64,000 nt of DNA, from NCBI GenBank assembly GCA_947494195.1, contig CANLUC010000002.1:310001-374000 (forward strand), in the 5' to 3' direction. The notes below the pieces were generated by a model, which saw only the letters and a program-made list of their open reading frames with translations, was not told the DNA's origin and ran no database searches. Origin of the DNA: an uncultured Nesterenkonia sp. (lineage in GTDB: Bacteria; Actinomycetota; Actinomycetes; Actinomycetales; Micrococcaceae). Positions 28,582 to 37,244 of this stretch are shown here, one piece after another. Both the position numbers and the translations under genes were made by a program. Numbering within the stretch: the first letter of the stretch is position 1; each line of letters opens with the position of its first letter.

Positions 28582-29517
28582 GTGAGCAGCTCACTGACTC
28601 AGTCGGATAAACGAGGGGTTGCCGGAGATCGAGTCTTTTCGGCCCTGACCGTGACAGCAGGCGTCATCATTCTCCTGACCCTGACCTTCGTCGTGTTGTT
28701 CCTTGCCGCGAACTCTCGAGGCGCGGTATATCAAGAAGACCAGGGTGGATGGATCGTCGGTGCGTTCTTCGACTACGCGTACCCGCTGGTGATCGGTACG
28801 CTCATCGCCTCCCTCATCGCGCTCCTGCTCGCCGCACCGGTAGCGGTCGGTGTGGCACTCTACATCTCGCATTACGCACCACCGCGCTGGTCGAAGTCCA
28901 TCGGCTACGTGATCGATCTTCTGGCTGCGATCCCCTCCGTGGTCTATGGCGCGTGGGGCATGAGCTTCTTGGGTCCGGAACTGATCCCGGTCTACAACTG
29001 GCTGCACGAGAACCTCGGATTCATTCCCTTCTTCGCCGGCGACCCTTCGCAGACCGGTCGCACAATCTTCACCGCAGGCATCGTGCTGGGCGTGATGATC
29101 CTTCCGATCATCACCTCGGTTTGTCGAGAGATTTTCATTCAGACCCCCAAACTGCATGAAGAGGCCGCCCTGGCGCTGGGAGCGACGCGCTGGGAGATGA
29201 TCAAGATGTCTGTCTTCCCCTTCGCCAGGGCCGGCATCATTTCAGGCATCATGCTGGGACTCGGTCGCGCGCTGGGCGAGACCATGGCGGTCGCACTCGT
29301 TCTTTCGCCCGGGATGCTCACCGCCTCACTGATCTCGAACGGAAACAGCACCATCCCGGCTGAGATCGCCCTCGGCTTCCCCGAGGCCCCGCCTGGCTCC
29401 GAGCGGCAGGCTCAGCTCATCGCCATCGGCCTGGTGCTGTTCGTAATCACCTTGCTGGTGAACATGACGGCACGCTGGATCGTCAATCGCCATAAGGAAT
29501 TCTCGGGAGCCAACTGA
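28582..29517 (+). CDS. pstC: Phosphate ABC transporter permease PstC
   Basis: This is one of the two inner-membrane permeases of the Pst importer. The 311-residue protein has six predicted transmembrane helices. The cytoplasmic EAA loop, EEAALALGATRWEMIKMSVFPFARAGI, contacts PstB. PIITSVCREIF and GRALGETMAVALVL are typical PstC segments. The GTG start lies a short way downstream of the long hairpin. The last base is shared with the pstA start (TGATGA overlap), so the permeases are translationally coupled. Confidence 0.95.
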   Translation: MSSSLTQSDKRGVAGDRVFSALTVTAGVIILLTLTFVVLFLAANSRGAVYQEDQGGWIVGAFFDYAYPLVIGTLIASLIALLLAAPVAVGVALYISHYAPPRWSKSIGYVIDLLAAIPSVVYGAWGMSFLGPELIPVYNWLHENLGFIPFFAGDPSQTGRTIFTAGIVLGVMILPIITSVCREIFIQTPKLHEEAALALGATRWEMIKMSVFPFARAGIISGIMLGLGRALGETMAVALVLSPGMLTASLISNGNSTIPAEIALGFPEAPPGSERQAQLIAIGLVLFVITLLVNMTARWIVNRHKEFSGAN

Positions 29518-30707
29518 TGACACAGACGCCTACTCCTACCTCCGTTCAGAGTCCCGCGGGTCCGCCGCAGATCAGCGAGCGCACCTCACGTCGAAGCTCG
29601 CTCACGCAGAACGTTCTGCCTTCCTGGCTGTGGATGGCACTGCTCGGCGCCGCAGTTGTGCTTGGCGCGGCGCTCTCCGCACTGCTCGGCTTCAACCTTG
29701 CGACCTGGTTCATCTTCACTGCTGTGATCTATGTGGTCAGCAGCTACATCGTGACGCGGACCCGCGTGAACAAGCGCCGGGCGACGGATGCACTGTGGAT
29801 GAATCTCATCTATCTTGCCTTCGCGCTGGCGATCCTTCCGCTCATCTCGGTCATCTGGTCCGTTGCGTCCGTCGGCATCCAGGGTCTGATGGCACCGGGC
29901 TTCCTGGCCTCCGATATGCAGGGCGTCACGGGGCTTACCGATCAGTCGTCTCAGACGGAAGGTGCTCCCGTCCTCGGCGGAATTCGCCATGCGATGATCG
30001 GCTCGCTGCTGATCACCATCGCCGCTACCGTGATCTCCGTGCCGATCGGGCTGATGACCTCGATCTACCTTGTGGAATACTCCCGCGGGGGCCCGCTTTC
30101 TCGCGCCATCACGTTCTTTGTGGACGTGATGACGGGTATTCCCTCCATCGTGGCCGGTCTGTTCGCCGGTGCCGCGATGGCATGGTTCCTCTCCGTCTTC
30201 AGCGGCGTCACCGGGCTTCTCTCCACACAGCGCTCCACGCTGGGCATCACAGCGGCCATTGCACTCGCCGTGCTGATGGTGCCCGTCGTGGTCAGGACCA
30301 CCGAGGAGATCCTCCGCGTGGTGCCCAACGAGCTGCGCGAGGCGTCATACGCCCTTGGTGTGCGCAAGTGGCGCACCATCCTGAAGGTGGTCCTTCCCAC
30401 GGCGATCTCCGGGATCGCCTCAGGTGTCACCTTGGCCATTGCACGCGTCATCGGTGAGACCGCTCCCATCCTGGTCACTGCCGGCTTCGTGGTGAATACG
30501 AACTGGAACCTCTTCCAGGGCTGGATGACCGCCCTGCCGGTCTACATCTTCCGTCAGTTCCAGAACCCCACCTCGCCGAACTTCTCGGACCCCTCGGAAC
30601 AGCGCGCCTGGGCTGCGGCCCTGGTGCTGATCCTGATTGTGATGGGGCTGAATCTCTTCGCCCGCCTCATCGCCACCCTCTTCGCTCCCAAGCAGACCGG
30701 GCGCTGA
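29517..30707 (+). CDS. pstA: Phosphate ABC transporter permease PstA
   Basis: This is the second Pst permease, 396 residues. It is longer than the usual ~300 because of an N-terminal Thr/Ser/Pro-rich extension and two extra hydrophobic helices before the conserved domain. The EAA loop is REASYALGVRKWRTILKVVLPTAISGI, and VDVMTGIPSIVAGLF and VIGETAPILVTAGF are family hallmarks. It overlaps pstC and precedes pstB by 55 nt. Confidence 0.94.
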   Translation: MTQTPTPTSVQSPAGPPQISERTSRRSSLTQNVLPSWLWMALLGAAVVLGAALSALLGFNLATWFIFTAVIYVVSSYIVTRTRVNKRRATDALWMNLIYLAFALAILPLISVIWSVASVGIQGLMAPGFLASDMQGVTGLTDQSSQTEGAPVLGGIRHAMIGSLLITIAATVISVPIGLMTSIYLVEYSRGGPLSRAITFFVDVMTGIPSIVAGLFAGAAMAWFLSVFSGVTGLLSTQRSTLGITAAIALAVLMVPVVVRTTEEILRVVPNELREASYALGVRKWRTILKVVLPTAISGIASGVTLAIARVIGETAPILVTAGFVVNTNWNLFQGWMTALPVYIFRQFQNPTSPNFSDPSEQRAWAAALVLILIVMGLNLFARLIATLFAPKQTGR

Positions 30708-30762
30708 CCGCCACTGCGCGGACTGCCCCTTGATCCACCCACAGAAAGTGTGATGACCAGAT

Positions 30763-31542
30763 ATGTCTAAGCGTGTAGATGCCGTTGATCTCAACGTCTA
30801 TTACGGTGATTTCCTTGCTGTGGAAGGCATCAACATGAGCATCGATGCCCGTGCGGTGACAGCGTTCATCGGCCCCTCCGGCTGTGGCAAGACCACCTTC
30901 CTGCGGTCGCTGAACCGCATGCACGAGGTGCTTCCCGGTGCCCGTGTCAAGGGGGAGCTGCTGCTCGACGGGGAGAATATCTATGACCCCGGAGTCGACC
31001 CGGTGACTGTCCGCACTCAGGTCGGCATGGTGTTCCAGCGTCCGAACCCCTTCCCCACCATGAGCCTGCGGGAGAACGTCCTGGCAGGTTATAAGCTCAA
31101 CGGCGCCCGACTCTCGAAGTCTGAATCCGATGACATCGTGGAGTCTGCGCTGAGCAGCGCAAATCTCTGGGCCGAGGTCAAGGACAGGCTGGACAGGCCA
31201 GGTTCCGGCCTCTCCGGCGGCCAGCAGCAGCGTCTGTGCATCGCGCGCACGATCGCTGTGAAACCCGATGTCATCCTCATGGACGAGCCCTGCTCGGCGC
31301 TCGACCCGATCTCGACGCTGGCCATCGAGGATCTGATCGGTGAGCTGCAACGGGATTACACGGTGATCATCGTGACCCACAACATGCAGCAGGCGGCCCG
31401 CGTCTCGCAGAAGACCGCATTCTTCAACATCGCCGGCACCGGCAAACCCGGCAAGCTGATCGAGTATGACGACACCACGGCGATCTTCAACACTCCGAAG
31501 GAGAAGTCCACCGAGGACTACGTCTCGGGTCGCTTCGGCTGA
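30763..31542 (+). CDS. pstB: Phosphate ABC transporter ATPase PstB
   Basis: This 259-residue ATPase energises phosphate import. Walker A is GPSGCGKTT, the signature is LSGGQQQR and Walker B is [13 protein letters not shown], followed by the switch histidine in [10 protein letters not shown]. The PstB-specific [21 protein letters not shown] and [16 protein letters not shown] segments make the assignment secure. It ends the pst operon. No phoU follows; the only PhoU-like gene here is the DUF47 gene of the convergent Pit locus. Confidence 0.96.
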   Translation: MSKRVDAVDLNVYYGDFLAVEGINMSIDARAVTAFIGPSGCGKTTFLRSLNRMHEVLPGARVKGELLLDGENIYDPGVDPVTVRTQVGMVFQRPNPFPTMSLRENVLAGYKLNGARLSKSESDDIVESALSSANLWAEVKDRLDRPGSGLSGGQQQRLCIARTIAVKPDVILMDEPCSALDPISTLAIEDLIGELQRDYTVIIVTHNMQQAARVSQKTAFFNIAGTGKPGKLIEYDDTTAIFNTPKEKSTEDYVSGRFG

Positions 31543-31575
31543 TCCGGGGCGGGTGGCCCTGGTCGGGTGGCTCCT

Positions 31576-31599
31576 GGTCGGCTGGCGGACCGGCCGACC
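31576..31599. terminator. Possible terminator hairpin between pstB and pit
   Basis: GGTCGGC and GCCGACC pair across a 10-nt loop between the convergent genes. There is no T tract, so the call is weak. Confidence 0.4.
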
Positions 31600-31620
31600 C
31601 TGATTCGGTGCTGCGTGGTC

Positions 31621-32637
31621 TCAGCCCAGCAGCGGGCTCATGGCCAGTGTGAAGATGGCGGTAGCCAGACCAGCCGCCAGCGGCGTCAGCATCCAGTAGA
31701 GGCAGATCCGCCGAAACTGTCGCCAGTGCACCGTGGCGAACCGCTGGTTCGACCCGGCTCCGATGATGGTCGAGGCGGCTGTCAGCGAGGTCGACAGTGG
31801 CAGCGCAAAGCCCAGTGAACCGATGAACAGCAGCGCGGAAGTCGTCGTCGTGGCGACCATGCCGCGGAGCGGATCGATGTCCACCAGACGGTGTCCCAAC
31901 GTATGTCCGATGCGCCACCCGCCCGTCAAGCAGCCGGCGCCGATCAGGACGGCGAAAGCGACATAGACATAAGGTAGCCACTGCTGAGCATCCTCCACCT
32001 GAGCGGCGAGCAGTGCAGTGAGCAGGACGAAGGACAGTCGCTGGCCCTGCTGCAGCCCGGTGCCCAACGAGGTCACTCCGACGCTGACCGACTGTGCCAT
32101 CCGAGAGGTGGTGTTCACCGCGTCGGGATCCTCCCCGCGGGCGAAGCGGACGGCGAGAAAGACCAGCAGGTAGGCGAGGCCGAAGGCGACCAGAGGCGAG
32201 AGCAGCAGCGTCATGGCTACGCCGATCCATGGCATCGCCAACACCTCAGCGATGTCTAGGTCAGCGATGGCGGAGGCGGCTACAGTACCGCCGAGAAGGG
32301 CCGCGAGCAGCGCGTGCGTGGTGGAGGTGGGCATTCCGCGCATATAGGTGAACAGGTTCCAGCCCAGCAGGGAGACCGAGGCCGAGAGCACGACGGCGAG
32401 CAGCAGACTCGGTTCCATGCTCGGGAACTCGAACCAGGTGTAGAGGTAGATGCCCAGCGGGAGCGCCAACAGGACGCCCAGGGCGTTGAACATGGCGGCC
32501 ATCCGGGTCGCGGCGCGAGCCGTGAGTGCACGTGTGCGCACCGGTATGGCGATCGCATTGGGAACATCATGCAGGCCTGCGACGAACGCGTTCGGGACCA
32601 GCAGAACGCAGATGAGACCCAGCAGAATCGACTCCAC
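31621..32637 (-). CDS. pit: Low-affinity inorganic phosphate transporter (PiT family)
   Basis: The 338-residue membrane protein has the two inverted PiT halves: GLHDVPNAIAIPVRTRALTARAA near the N-terminus, and VSVGVTSLGTGLQQGQRLSFVLL with GWRIGHTLGHRLVDIDPLRG in the second half. PiT proteins import metal-phosphate complexes using protons. The first motif keeps the paired DVPNA residues of the transport site. The gene lies 9 nt downstream of a DUF47 gene, the normal actinobacterial pairing, and converges on pstB. Confidence 0.9.
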   Translation of the reverse strand: MESILLGLICVLLVPNAFVAGLHDVPNAIAIPVRTRALTARAATRMAAMFNALGVLLALPLGIYLYTWFEFPSMEPSLLLAVVLSASVSLLGWNLFTYMRGMPTSTTHALLAALLGGTVAASAIADLDIAEVLAMPWIGVAMTLLLSPLVAFGLAYLLVFLAVRFARGEDPDAVNTTSRMAQSVSVGVTSLGTGLQQGQRLSFVLLTALLAAQVEDAQQWLPYVYVAFAVLIGAGCLTGGWRIGHTLGHRLVDIDPLRGMVATTTTSALLFIGSLGFALPLSTSLTAASTIIGAGSNQRFATVHWRQFRRICLYWMLTPLAAGLATAIFTLAMSPLLG

Positions 32638-32646
32638 GGAGCCGCC

Positions 32647-33264
32647 TCAGGACTCGCGGACGATGATGGACCCGGCAGTGACCGCGACGCTCCGCTGGTC
32701 TTCGACCGCCGCTAACAGCGCATCCGCGACCTGGGCCTGCTGCAGTGCGATGTTGGGCTGGAAGGCATTGTCACTCGACGTCATCCACACGCGATGAGTA
32801 CGGTTCGCCTGCTTGGTCAGCCGCTGCATCTGAATCCAATATTCCTCGAGGAGATCGAAGTCCTCCAGACGGGACATGGCTGCCACCGTGAGGTCCAACT
32901 GACGGCTGAGCGTCTCCAGCTGGTCAGCGCTCTGCGTAGGAAGGATGAGGTTGGGGCGCGCCAGAATGAGGTCACCGGCGGCCACCACGTGCTCCATGGT
33001 GCGGTTCAGCTGCTGGGAGAGGGCGTAGATGTCCTGACGCGGCAGCGGAGTCAGGAACACGCTGCGGATATGGGTCATCAGGCTGAAATGCAGGTCCATC
33101 GCGCGACCCTCGAACTCGATCAGCTGCTCCCGCAGAGCTGCTCGATCGTCCTGGGTGCTCCCCAGGAGCTGGGAGATCAGCTGGACACCAGCGCGCACTT
33201 CACGAGCGATGCTCGCGAGAAGGTCGGTGGCCTCAGGCTTGCGCTGGCCTCTGCGTACGATCAT
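32647..33264 (-). CDS. DUF47 / PhoU-like protein, partner of Pit
   Basis: The 205-residue all-helical protein is of the TIGR00153/DUF47 family, distantly related to PhoU. It typically sits upstream of a pit gene and is thought to regulate it. Visible features are the opening MIVRRGQRKPEATDLLASIA and the helical core HFSLMTHIRSVFLTPLPRQDIYALSQQLN. I chose the ATG at 33264 because it gives the family-length protein; a longer in-frame ORF to 33543 would run through the structured leader region. Confidence 0.82.
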   Translation of the reverse strand: MIVRRGQRKPEATDLLASIAREVRAGVQLISQLLGSTQDDRAALREQLIEFEGRAMDLHFSLMTHIRSVFLTPLPRQDIYALSQQLNRTMEHVVAAGDLILARPNLILPTQSADQLETLSRQLDLTVAAMSRLEDFDLLEEYWIQMQRLTKQANRTHRVWMTSSDNAFQPNIALQQAQVADALLAAVEDQRSVAVTAGSIIVRES

Positions 33265-33667
33265 GCGGTGCGTGTCCCCAGGGTGAACGAGTGTCGACGT
33301 GTCGGCCCCGAGTGTATAGCGCGCAGATGAACACCACTGAGACGTTGAAGCAGGGAGCGGCAGGTCAGCGGCCAGACGCGAGGAAACACGGCCCGCAAGG
33401 CGACTGCGCATTAAGAGTGGGGGTGTGCCGGGCTGGGAACGCCTCACGGCGCGTGGCCGCTCGAAGCGGCTCGAGAATGGAGCCCGGGGGTTACCGCAGC
33501 CCGGCACATCTCCAGTGTGCTCCCTGTCCGGGGGCGAGGTCAACTGCGTCCTGAGCGTCTGAGAGGAAGCGGTTCCGGGCGCCTCATCTGCGCTGGAGAA
33601 TGAGTGATGCCCAGGTCAACGCCGTAGCGTGGACCTGGGCATCACTGTCATCTTCGGCATGCGCCGG
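33265..33667. other. 400-nt gene-free region upstream of the DUF47-pit operon
   Basis: I find no convincing gene. On the minus strand a TATACA box (33313-33318) could serve as the -10 of the DUF47 promoter. A single GTTCACC lies between it and the start. A strong structured element occupies 33422-33510. Confidence 0.5.
33422..33510 (-). ncRNA. Structured element with a 14-bp closing stem (unidentified)
   Basis: Arms 33422-33435 and 33497-33510 pair almost perfectly (11 bp exact, 14 with a wobble). They enclose about 61 nt that hold a second perfect stem, GCCGC-TCGAA-GCGGC (33456-33470), and a smaller GCC/GGC stem (33441-33450). It resembles a multibranched regulatory RNA or a terminator. I do not recognise a known riboswitch class; the minus strand is inferred from the downstream operon. 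Confidence 0.4.
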
Positions 33668-33740
33668 TGGGCCCTGCGGGACTCGAACCCGCGACCAGCG
33701 GATTAAAAGTCCGATGCTCTACCAACTGAGCTAAAGGCCC
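33668..33740 (-). tRNA. tRNA-Lys (TTT anticodon)
   Basis: The 73-nt cloverleaf has acceptor GGGCCTT pairing with AGGGCCC, the D-arm AGCTCAGTTGGTAGAGC, and an anticodon loop CTTTTAA (anticodon TTT). The T-arm is GCGGGTTCGAGTCCCGC and the discriminator is A. CCA is not encoded. Confidence 0.96.
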
Positions 33741-33868
33741 CTTCAGAAGCCCCTGAAGACGTGCCCTATGGTATCGCCGCCGCGGCCTGCGGCATAATGA
33801 CGGACACCATGCGAGCACGGCGATGATGCCGACGACGGACCGAAGCGAATCTCTTCAAGGAGGACGCG

Positions 33869-34498
33869 ATGAGCAGCCAGCCTCGCCACCGCAGGCCCAG
33901 GTACACCGAACCAGCAGCATTCGATCAGCGGGAGGGCGGGGCTGACCCCGCCATCATCTCCCAGGCGGCCCACGACACGGCACACGCGCTGGTGTTCCAC
34001 GGTCGGGACTCCGATGATCCCGAGGTGACCGAGCGCTTCATCCGGCTGGCCGAGACCGAAGGCATCGAGGCGATCGCCGAGCTCTGGTCCGATTCACCCG
34101 CGCACTCGTTGGCAGGCGGTCTCTGGAGGATCTACGCGATCCGTGCCGCCGTGAACAAGGACCCGCAGCGGATGAGCGAGTACTACACACTTGGCAAGAC
34201 CGACTCCGCGCCGCATGCGATCGCCGGTGTGGCCGAGCCGCCCACCGCCCAGGAGATGGACCGCCTGGCGGACCTGGTGCTTGCCGGGATGTATCGCGGT
34301 GACATCGACTCAGCCTTCGACCGGGCCGGTGCCTTCTGCCGTGTGGTCGCTCGAGGTCAGGCTCTCTGGGCCGGAGGCTCGGAGCGTCACAGTCCCGAGT
34401 CCGCCCGTCGGCTGACCGAGCGGGCGAACCAGCTGCTGCGCACGGCCGAGGAGCTGGAGAGCGCCGCCCGCGGCTTCCGCGCCGGCACGCTGGATTAG
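33869..34498 (+). CDS. Conserved hypothetical protein of Micrococcales
   Basis: The 209-residue soluble, mostly helical protein has no signal peptide or membrane segment. The N-terminus is polar and basic (QPRHRRPRY). The core has an SPAHSLAGGLWRIYAIRAAVNKDP segment. I recognise it only as the kind of hypothetical protein conserved among Micrococcaceae and cannot name a domain. An AAGGAGG ribosome-binding site precedes the ATG, and CATAAT at 33792-33797 may be the -10 box. Confidence 0.7.
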   Translation: MSSQPRHRRPRYTEPAAFDQREGGADPAIISQAAHDTAHALVFHGRDSDDPEVTERFIRLAETEGIEAIAELWSDSPAHSLAGGLWRIYAIRAAVNKDPQRMSEYYTLGKTDSAPHAIAGVAEPPTAQEMDRLADLVLAGMYRGDIDSAFDRAGAFCRVVARGQALWAGGSERHSPESARRLTERANQLLRTAEELESAARGFRAGTLD

Positions 34499-34580
34499 AG
34501 CCGAGCCGGCCACAGTGGCGGCGCGGCCGAGGCGTGCGTGAAGCCGATGACGCAGAGCTCGGTGGCCAGGCCCGGTGGCT

Positions 34581-34586
34581 TACACT
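34581..34586 (+). promoter_or_regulatory. Leaderless-type -10 box of the MFS gene
   Basis: TACACT ends 6 nt before the GTG at 34593, which decides between that start and the GTG at 34575. Confidence 0.55.
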
Positions 34587-34592
34587 CTCCTC

Positions 34593-35960
34593 GTGCACCA
34601 GAACACCTCGACGCCTTCGACGGCGCTGCCTACGGGAGAATCGGTCCTGCAGAACCTGCCCTGGCGGTGGAACACGCAGGGGCGGATCTTCATCGTCGGC
34701 GGGCTCGGGTTCATGTTCGACGCCTGGGACGTCTCGCTCAACGGGATCCTGATCCCGCTGCTCTCCGAGGAGTGGAATCTCACCTCCTCGGACGCCGCCT
34801 GGATCGGCACCGCGAACCTGATCGGCATGGCCGTCGGGGCGGTTCTCTGGGGCACCATCGCGGACCGGATCGGGCGCAAGAAGGCCTTTGCCTGGACCCT
34901 GCTGATCTTCTCGGTGTTCACGCTGGCGGGGGTGATGACCGGCAGTCTCGAATGGTTCGTGCTGTTCCGCTTCCTCGCCGGGGTGGGACTCGGTGGCTGC
35001 ATCCCGGTGGACTACGCCCTGGTGGGCGAGTTCACCCCGGCCAAGCACCGGGGGCGGGTGCTGACCGCGATGGACGGCTGGTGGCCGCTGGGAGCCGCGC
35101 TCGCGGGGTTCGTCTCGGCCTGGCTCATCGGCACCTGGGGAGATTGGCGGCTGCCGCTGCTGGCCATGATCCTGCCCGCGCTCCTGGTCTTCGCCGTGCG
35201 GCTCTTCGTCCCCGAATCCCCGATGTACCTGATGCGGCAGGGGCAGATGAACGAGGCCCGCAAGGTCATCGACTCCATGGTGGCGCGGACCGGCGCAGAG
35301 GTGCGCGAGTATGTGCTGGCACCCACCCAGGCTCCGCCGAAACTGAGCTTCAGCGCGATCGGCGAGCAGCTCAAGCTGGTGTGGGCGCACAGTTGGCGGG
35401 TCACCACCGTCTCCTGGGTGCTCTTCCTCGCGATCATGACCGTCTACTACATCGCCATCCAGTGGATGCCCACACTGCTGATCGAAGCCGGTTATGAGCA
35501 GGACCAGGCCTTCATCCGGACGGCGGGGATGGCCGCCGTCGGACTTCTCGGCGTGGTGATCTCCACGGTCCTGGTCGAGCTCACCGGGCGCCGGGCACTC
35601 CTCGCCGTCTCCGCTCCGGTCGCCACGGCGATGCTGGTGGTGCTCGGGTTCTCGATGCATCTTCCCACCGCAGTGCTGCTGCTCCTGCTGGGGTTCGGCA
35701 TGGTCATCCAGATCAGCATTCCGGTCCTCTACACCTATGTCTCAGAGCTCTATCCCACCGAGCTGCGCGGCTCGGGATTCGGCTGGGCCTCGACCATCTC
35801 TCGAATCGGAGCCGGGCTGGGCCCACTGGTCTTCATCGCCTGGATGGAACCGACCTTCGGACTGGCCGGAGCCTTCGGAATCTGCCTCATCGGCGTGATC
35901 GCAGCCGTGCTGCTGATGCTCAGACTCGCCCCCGACACCACCTCCAAGCAGCTTGACTGA
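34593..35960 (+). CDS. MFS transporter, sugar/organic-acid (SP/ACS-like) type
   Basis: The 455-residue protein has twelve predicted transmembrane helices. The MFS loop motif GTIADRIGRKKAF lies between helices 2 and 3, and FVPESPMYLMRQGQ ends the first half as in the sugar porter and NiaP-like families. FMFDAWDVSLNGI in helix 1 also fits the metabolite:H+ symporter group. The substrate cannot be deduced. It is transcribed alone, with a leaderless-type promoter. Confidence 0.85.
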   Translation: MHQNTSTPSTALPTGESVLQNLPWRWNTQGRIFIVGGLGFMFDAWDVSLNGILIPLLSEEWNLTSSDAAWIGTANLIGMAVGAVLWGTIADRIGRKKAFAWTLLIFSVFTLAGVMTGSLEWFVLFRFLAGVGLGGCIPVDYALVGEFTPAKHRGRVLTAMDGWWPLGAALAGFVSAWLIGTWGDWRLPLLAMILPALLVFAVRLFVPESPMYLMRQGQMNEARKVIDSMVARTGAEVREYVLAPTQAPPKLSFSAIGEQLKLVWAHSWRVTTVSWVLFLAIMTVYYIAIQWMPTLLIEAGYEQDQAFIRTAGMAAVGLLGVVISTVLVELTGRRALLAVSAPVATAMLVVLGFSMHLPTAVLLLLLGFGMVIQISIPVLYTYVSELYPTELRGSGFGWASTISRIGAGLGPLVFIAWMEPTFGLAGAFGICLIGVIAAVLLMLRLAPDTTSKQLD

Positions 35961-36069
35961 ACCCTGCATCGGCCAGGGAGCCGGTCATTTCGCGGTGAAC
36001 ATCCCAGAAACATCCGCGCAATGTTTGATGTGAAAATGTGTCGTACTATTGCCTGCATCACTCGTTTCA

Positions 36070-36094
36070 CGGCACCCACCTGGGTGCCGTTCTT
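36070..36094 (+). promoter_or_regulatory. Terminator-like hairpin in the leader of the BMP gene
   Basis: CGGCACCCA-CC-TGGGTGCCG is followed by TTCTT and ends about 20 nt before the start codon, just upstream of the GAGGAG site. A TACTAT box at 36044-36049 could be the promoter that reads into it. Confidence 0.5.
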
Positions 36095-36114
36095 GCACCA
36101 TGAGGAGCATCCCC

Positions 36115-37212
36115 ATGAAGAGGTCCTTCAAGACCAGCGGCGCGTTCGCCGTCACCGCAGCTGCCGCACTCGTCCTGTCATCCTGCGGCGAAGCACCCGA
36201 GGAAGAGTCCGAGGGCGGCGACGCCGCAGCCGCGGAGGAAGTCGACTACAAGGCTTGTGTGGTCTCGGATGAAGGCGGCTGGGACGACCGTTCCTTCAAC
36301 CAGTCGGCCTACGAGGGCCTGCAGATGGCCATCGATGAGATCGGCATCCAGCACGCAGAGGCACAGTCCACCGCCGAATCCGAGTACGCGCCCAATGTGG
36401 ACACTATGGTCCAGCAGGACTGTGACCTGGTCTTCGGTGTTGGCTTCCTGCTCGAGGAGGGTCTGCGCCTCGCCGCTGAGTCCAATGAAGACACCAACTT
36501 CGCGCTGATCGACTCCTACTTCAATGAGGAAGAGCTGGAGGGTGAGCTGGAGAACGGCAAGCCGCTGGTGTTCAACACCGGCGAGGCCGCCTACCTGGCG
36601 GGCTATGTCGCCGCCGCCATGACCGAGACCGGAACCGTCGGCACCTGGGGTGGTATCCAGATCCCCTCGGTGACCGTGTTCATGGATGGCTACGCCGATG
36701 GCGTGGACCGTTACAACGAGGACAATGACGGCGACGTCGAGCTCGTCGGCTGGGACAAGGAAGAGCAGTCCGGCACCTTCTCGGGCGACTTCAGCGACCA
36801 GACCCAGGGAGGCGAGGTCACCGAGCAGCTGCTCAGCCAGGGAGCTGACATCGTCATGCCGGTGGCAGGCAATGCCGGAGTCGGCGCAGGACCGGTTCTG
36901 GAAGACGCCGACGCGAAGATGATCTGGGTCGACTCCGATGGCTACGAGTCCACCGACTTCCCGGACATCATGCTCACCTCGGTGATGAAGGAGATCGGCC
37001 AGTCGGTGTACGCCACCATCGAAGAGGGCGTCGCCGGAGAGTTCACCAGCGAGCCCTACGTGGGCACCCTGGAGAACGACGGCGTCGGCCTGGCACCGTT
37101 CCACGACTTCGAGGATGAGGTCCCCTCCGAGGTGCAGGATGCGATCGAGCAGCTTCGCCAGGAGATCATCGACGGCGAGACAGTCGTCGAGTCCGAGAAC
37201 GCCCCTTCCTGA
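36115..37212 (+). CDS. BMP-family substrate-binding lipoprotein of a nucleoside-type ABC importer
   Basis: The 365-residue protein has a signal peptide ending in the lipobox LSSC. A PBP1-like basic membrane protein (Med) domain follows: VVSDEGGWDDRSFNQSAYEGLQ, VFGVGFLLEEGLRLAAE, then IVMPVAGNAGVGAGPVL. Family members bind purine nucleosides (PnrA, BmpA). The ATG at 36115 has a clear GAGGAG site. The ATPase and two permeases follow on the same strand with short gaps. The ligand is not proven by the sequence. Confidence 0.9.
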   Translation: MKRSFKTSGAFAVTAAAALVLSSCGEAPEEESEGGDAAAAEEVDYKACVVSDEGGWDDRSFNQSAYEGLQMAIDEIGIQHAEAQSTAESEYAPNVDTMVQQDCDLVFGVGFLLEEGLRLAAESNEDTNFALIDSYFNEEELEGELENGKPLVFNTGEAAYLAGYVAAAMTETGTVGTWGGIQIPSVTVFMDGYADGVDRYNEDNDGDVELVGWDKEEQSGTFSGDFSDQTQGGEVTEQLLSQGADIVMPVAGNAGVGAGPVLEDADAKMIWVDSDGYESTDFPDIMLTSVMKEIGQSVYATIEEGVAGEFTSEPYVGTLENDGVGLAPFHDFEDEVPSEVQDAIEQLRQEIIDGETVVESENAPS

Positions 37213-37244
37213 CCCACGCTGAGCTGATTGGTGACACCGCAGAG

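Noticed and set aside
33281-33291. PHO box for the DUF47-pit operon
   Set aside because: Only one GTTCACC unit is present on the minus strand, and the neighbouring 11-nt positions do not match, so it does not meet the direct-repeat requirement.
33291-33554. 87-residue plus-strand ORF in the gap before tRNA-Lys
   Set aside because: The composition is Arg/Gly/Ala-rich as expected for random GC-rich frames, and it crosses the paired arms of the structured element.
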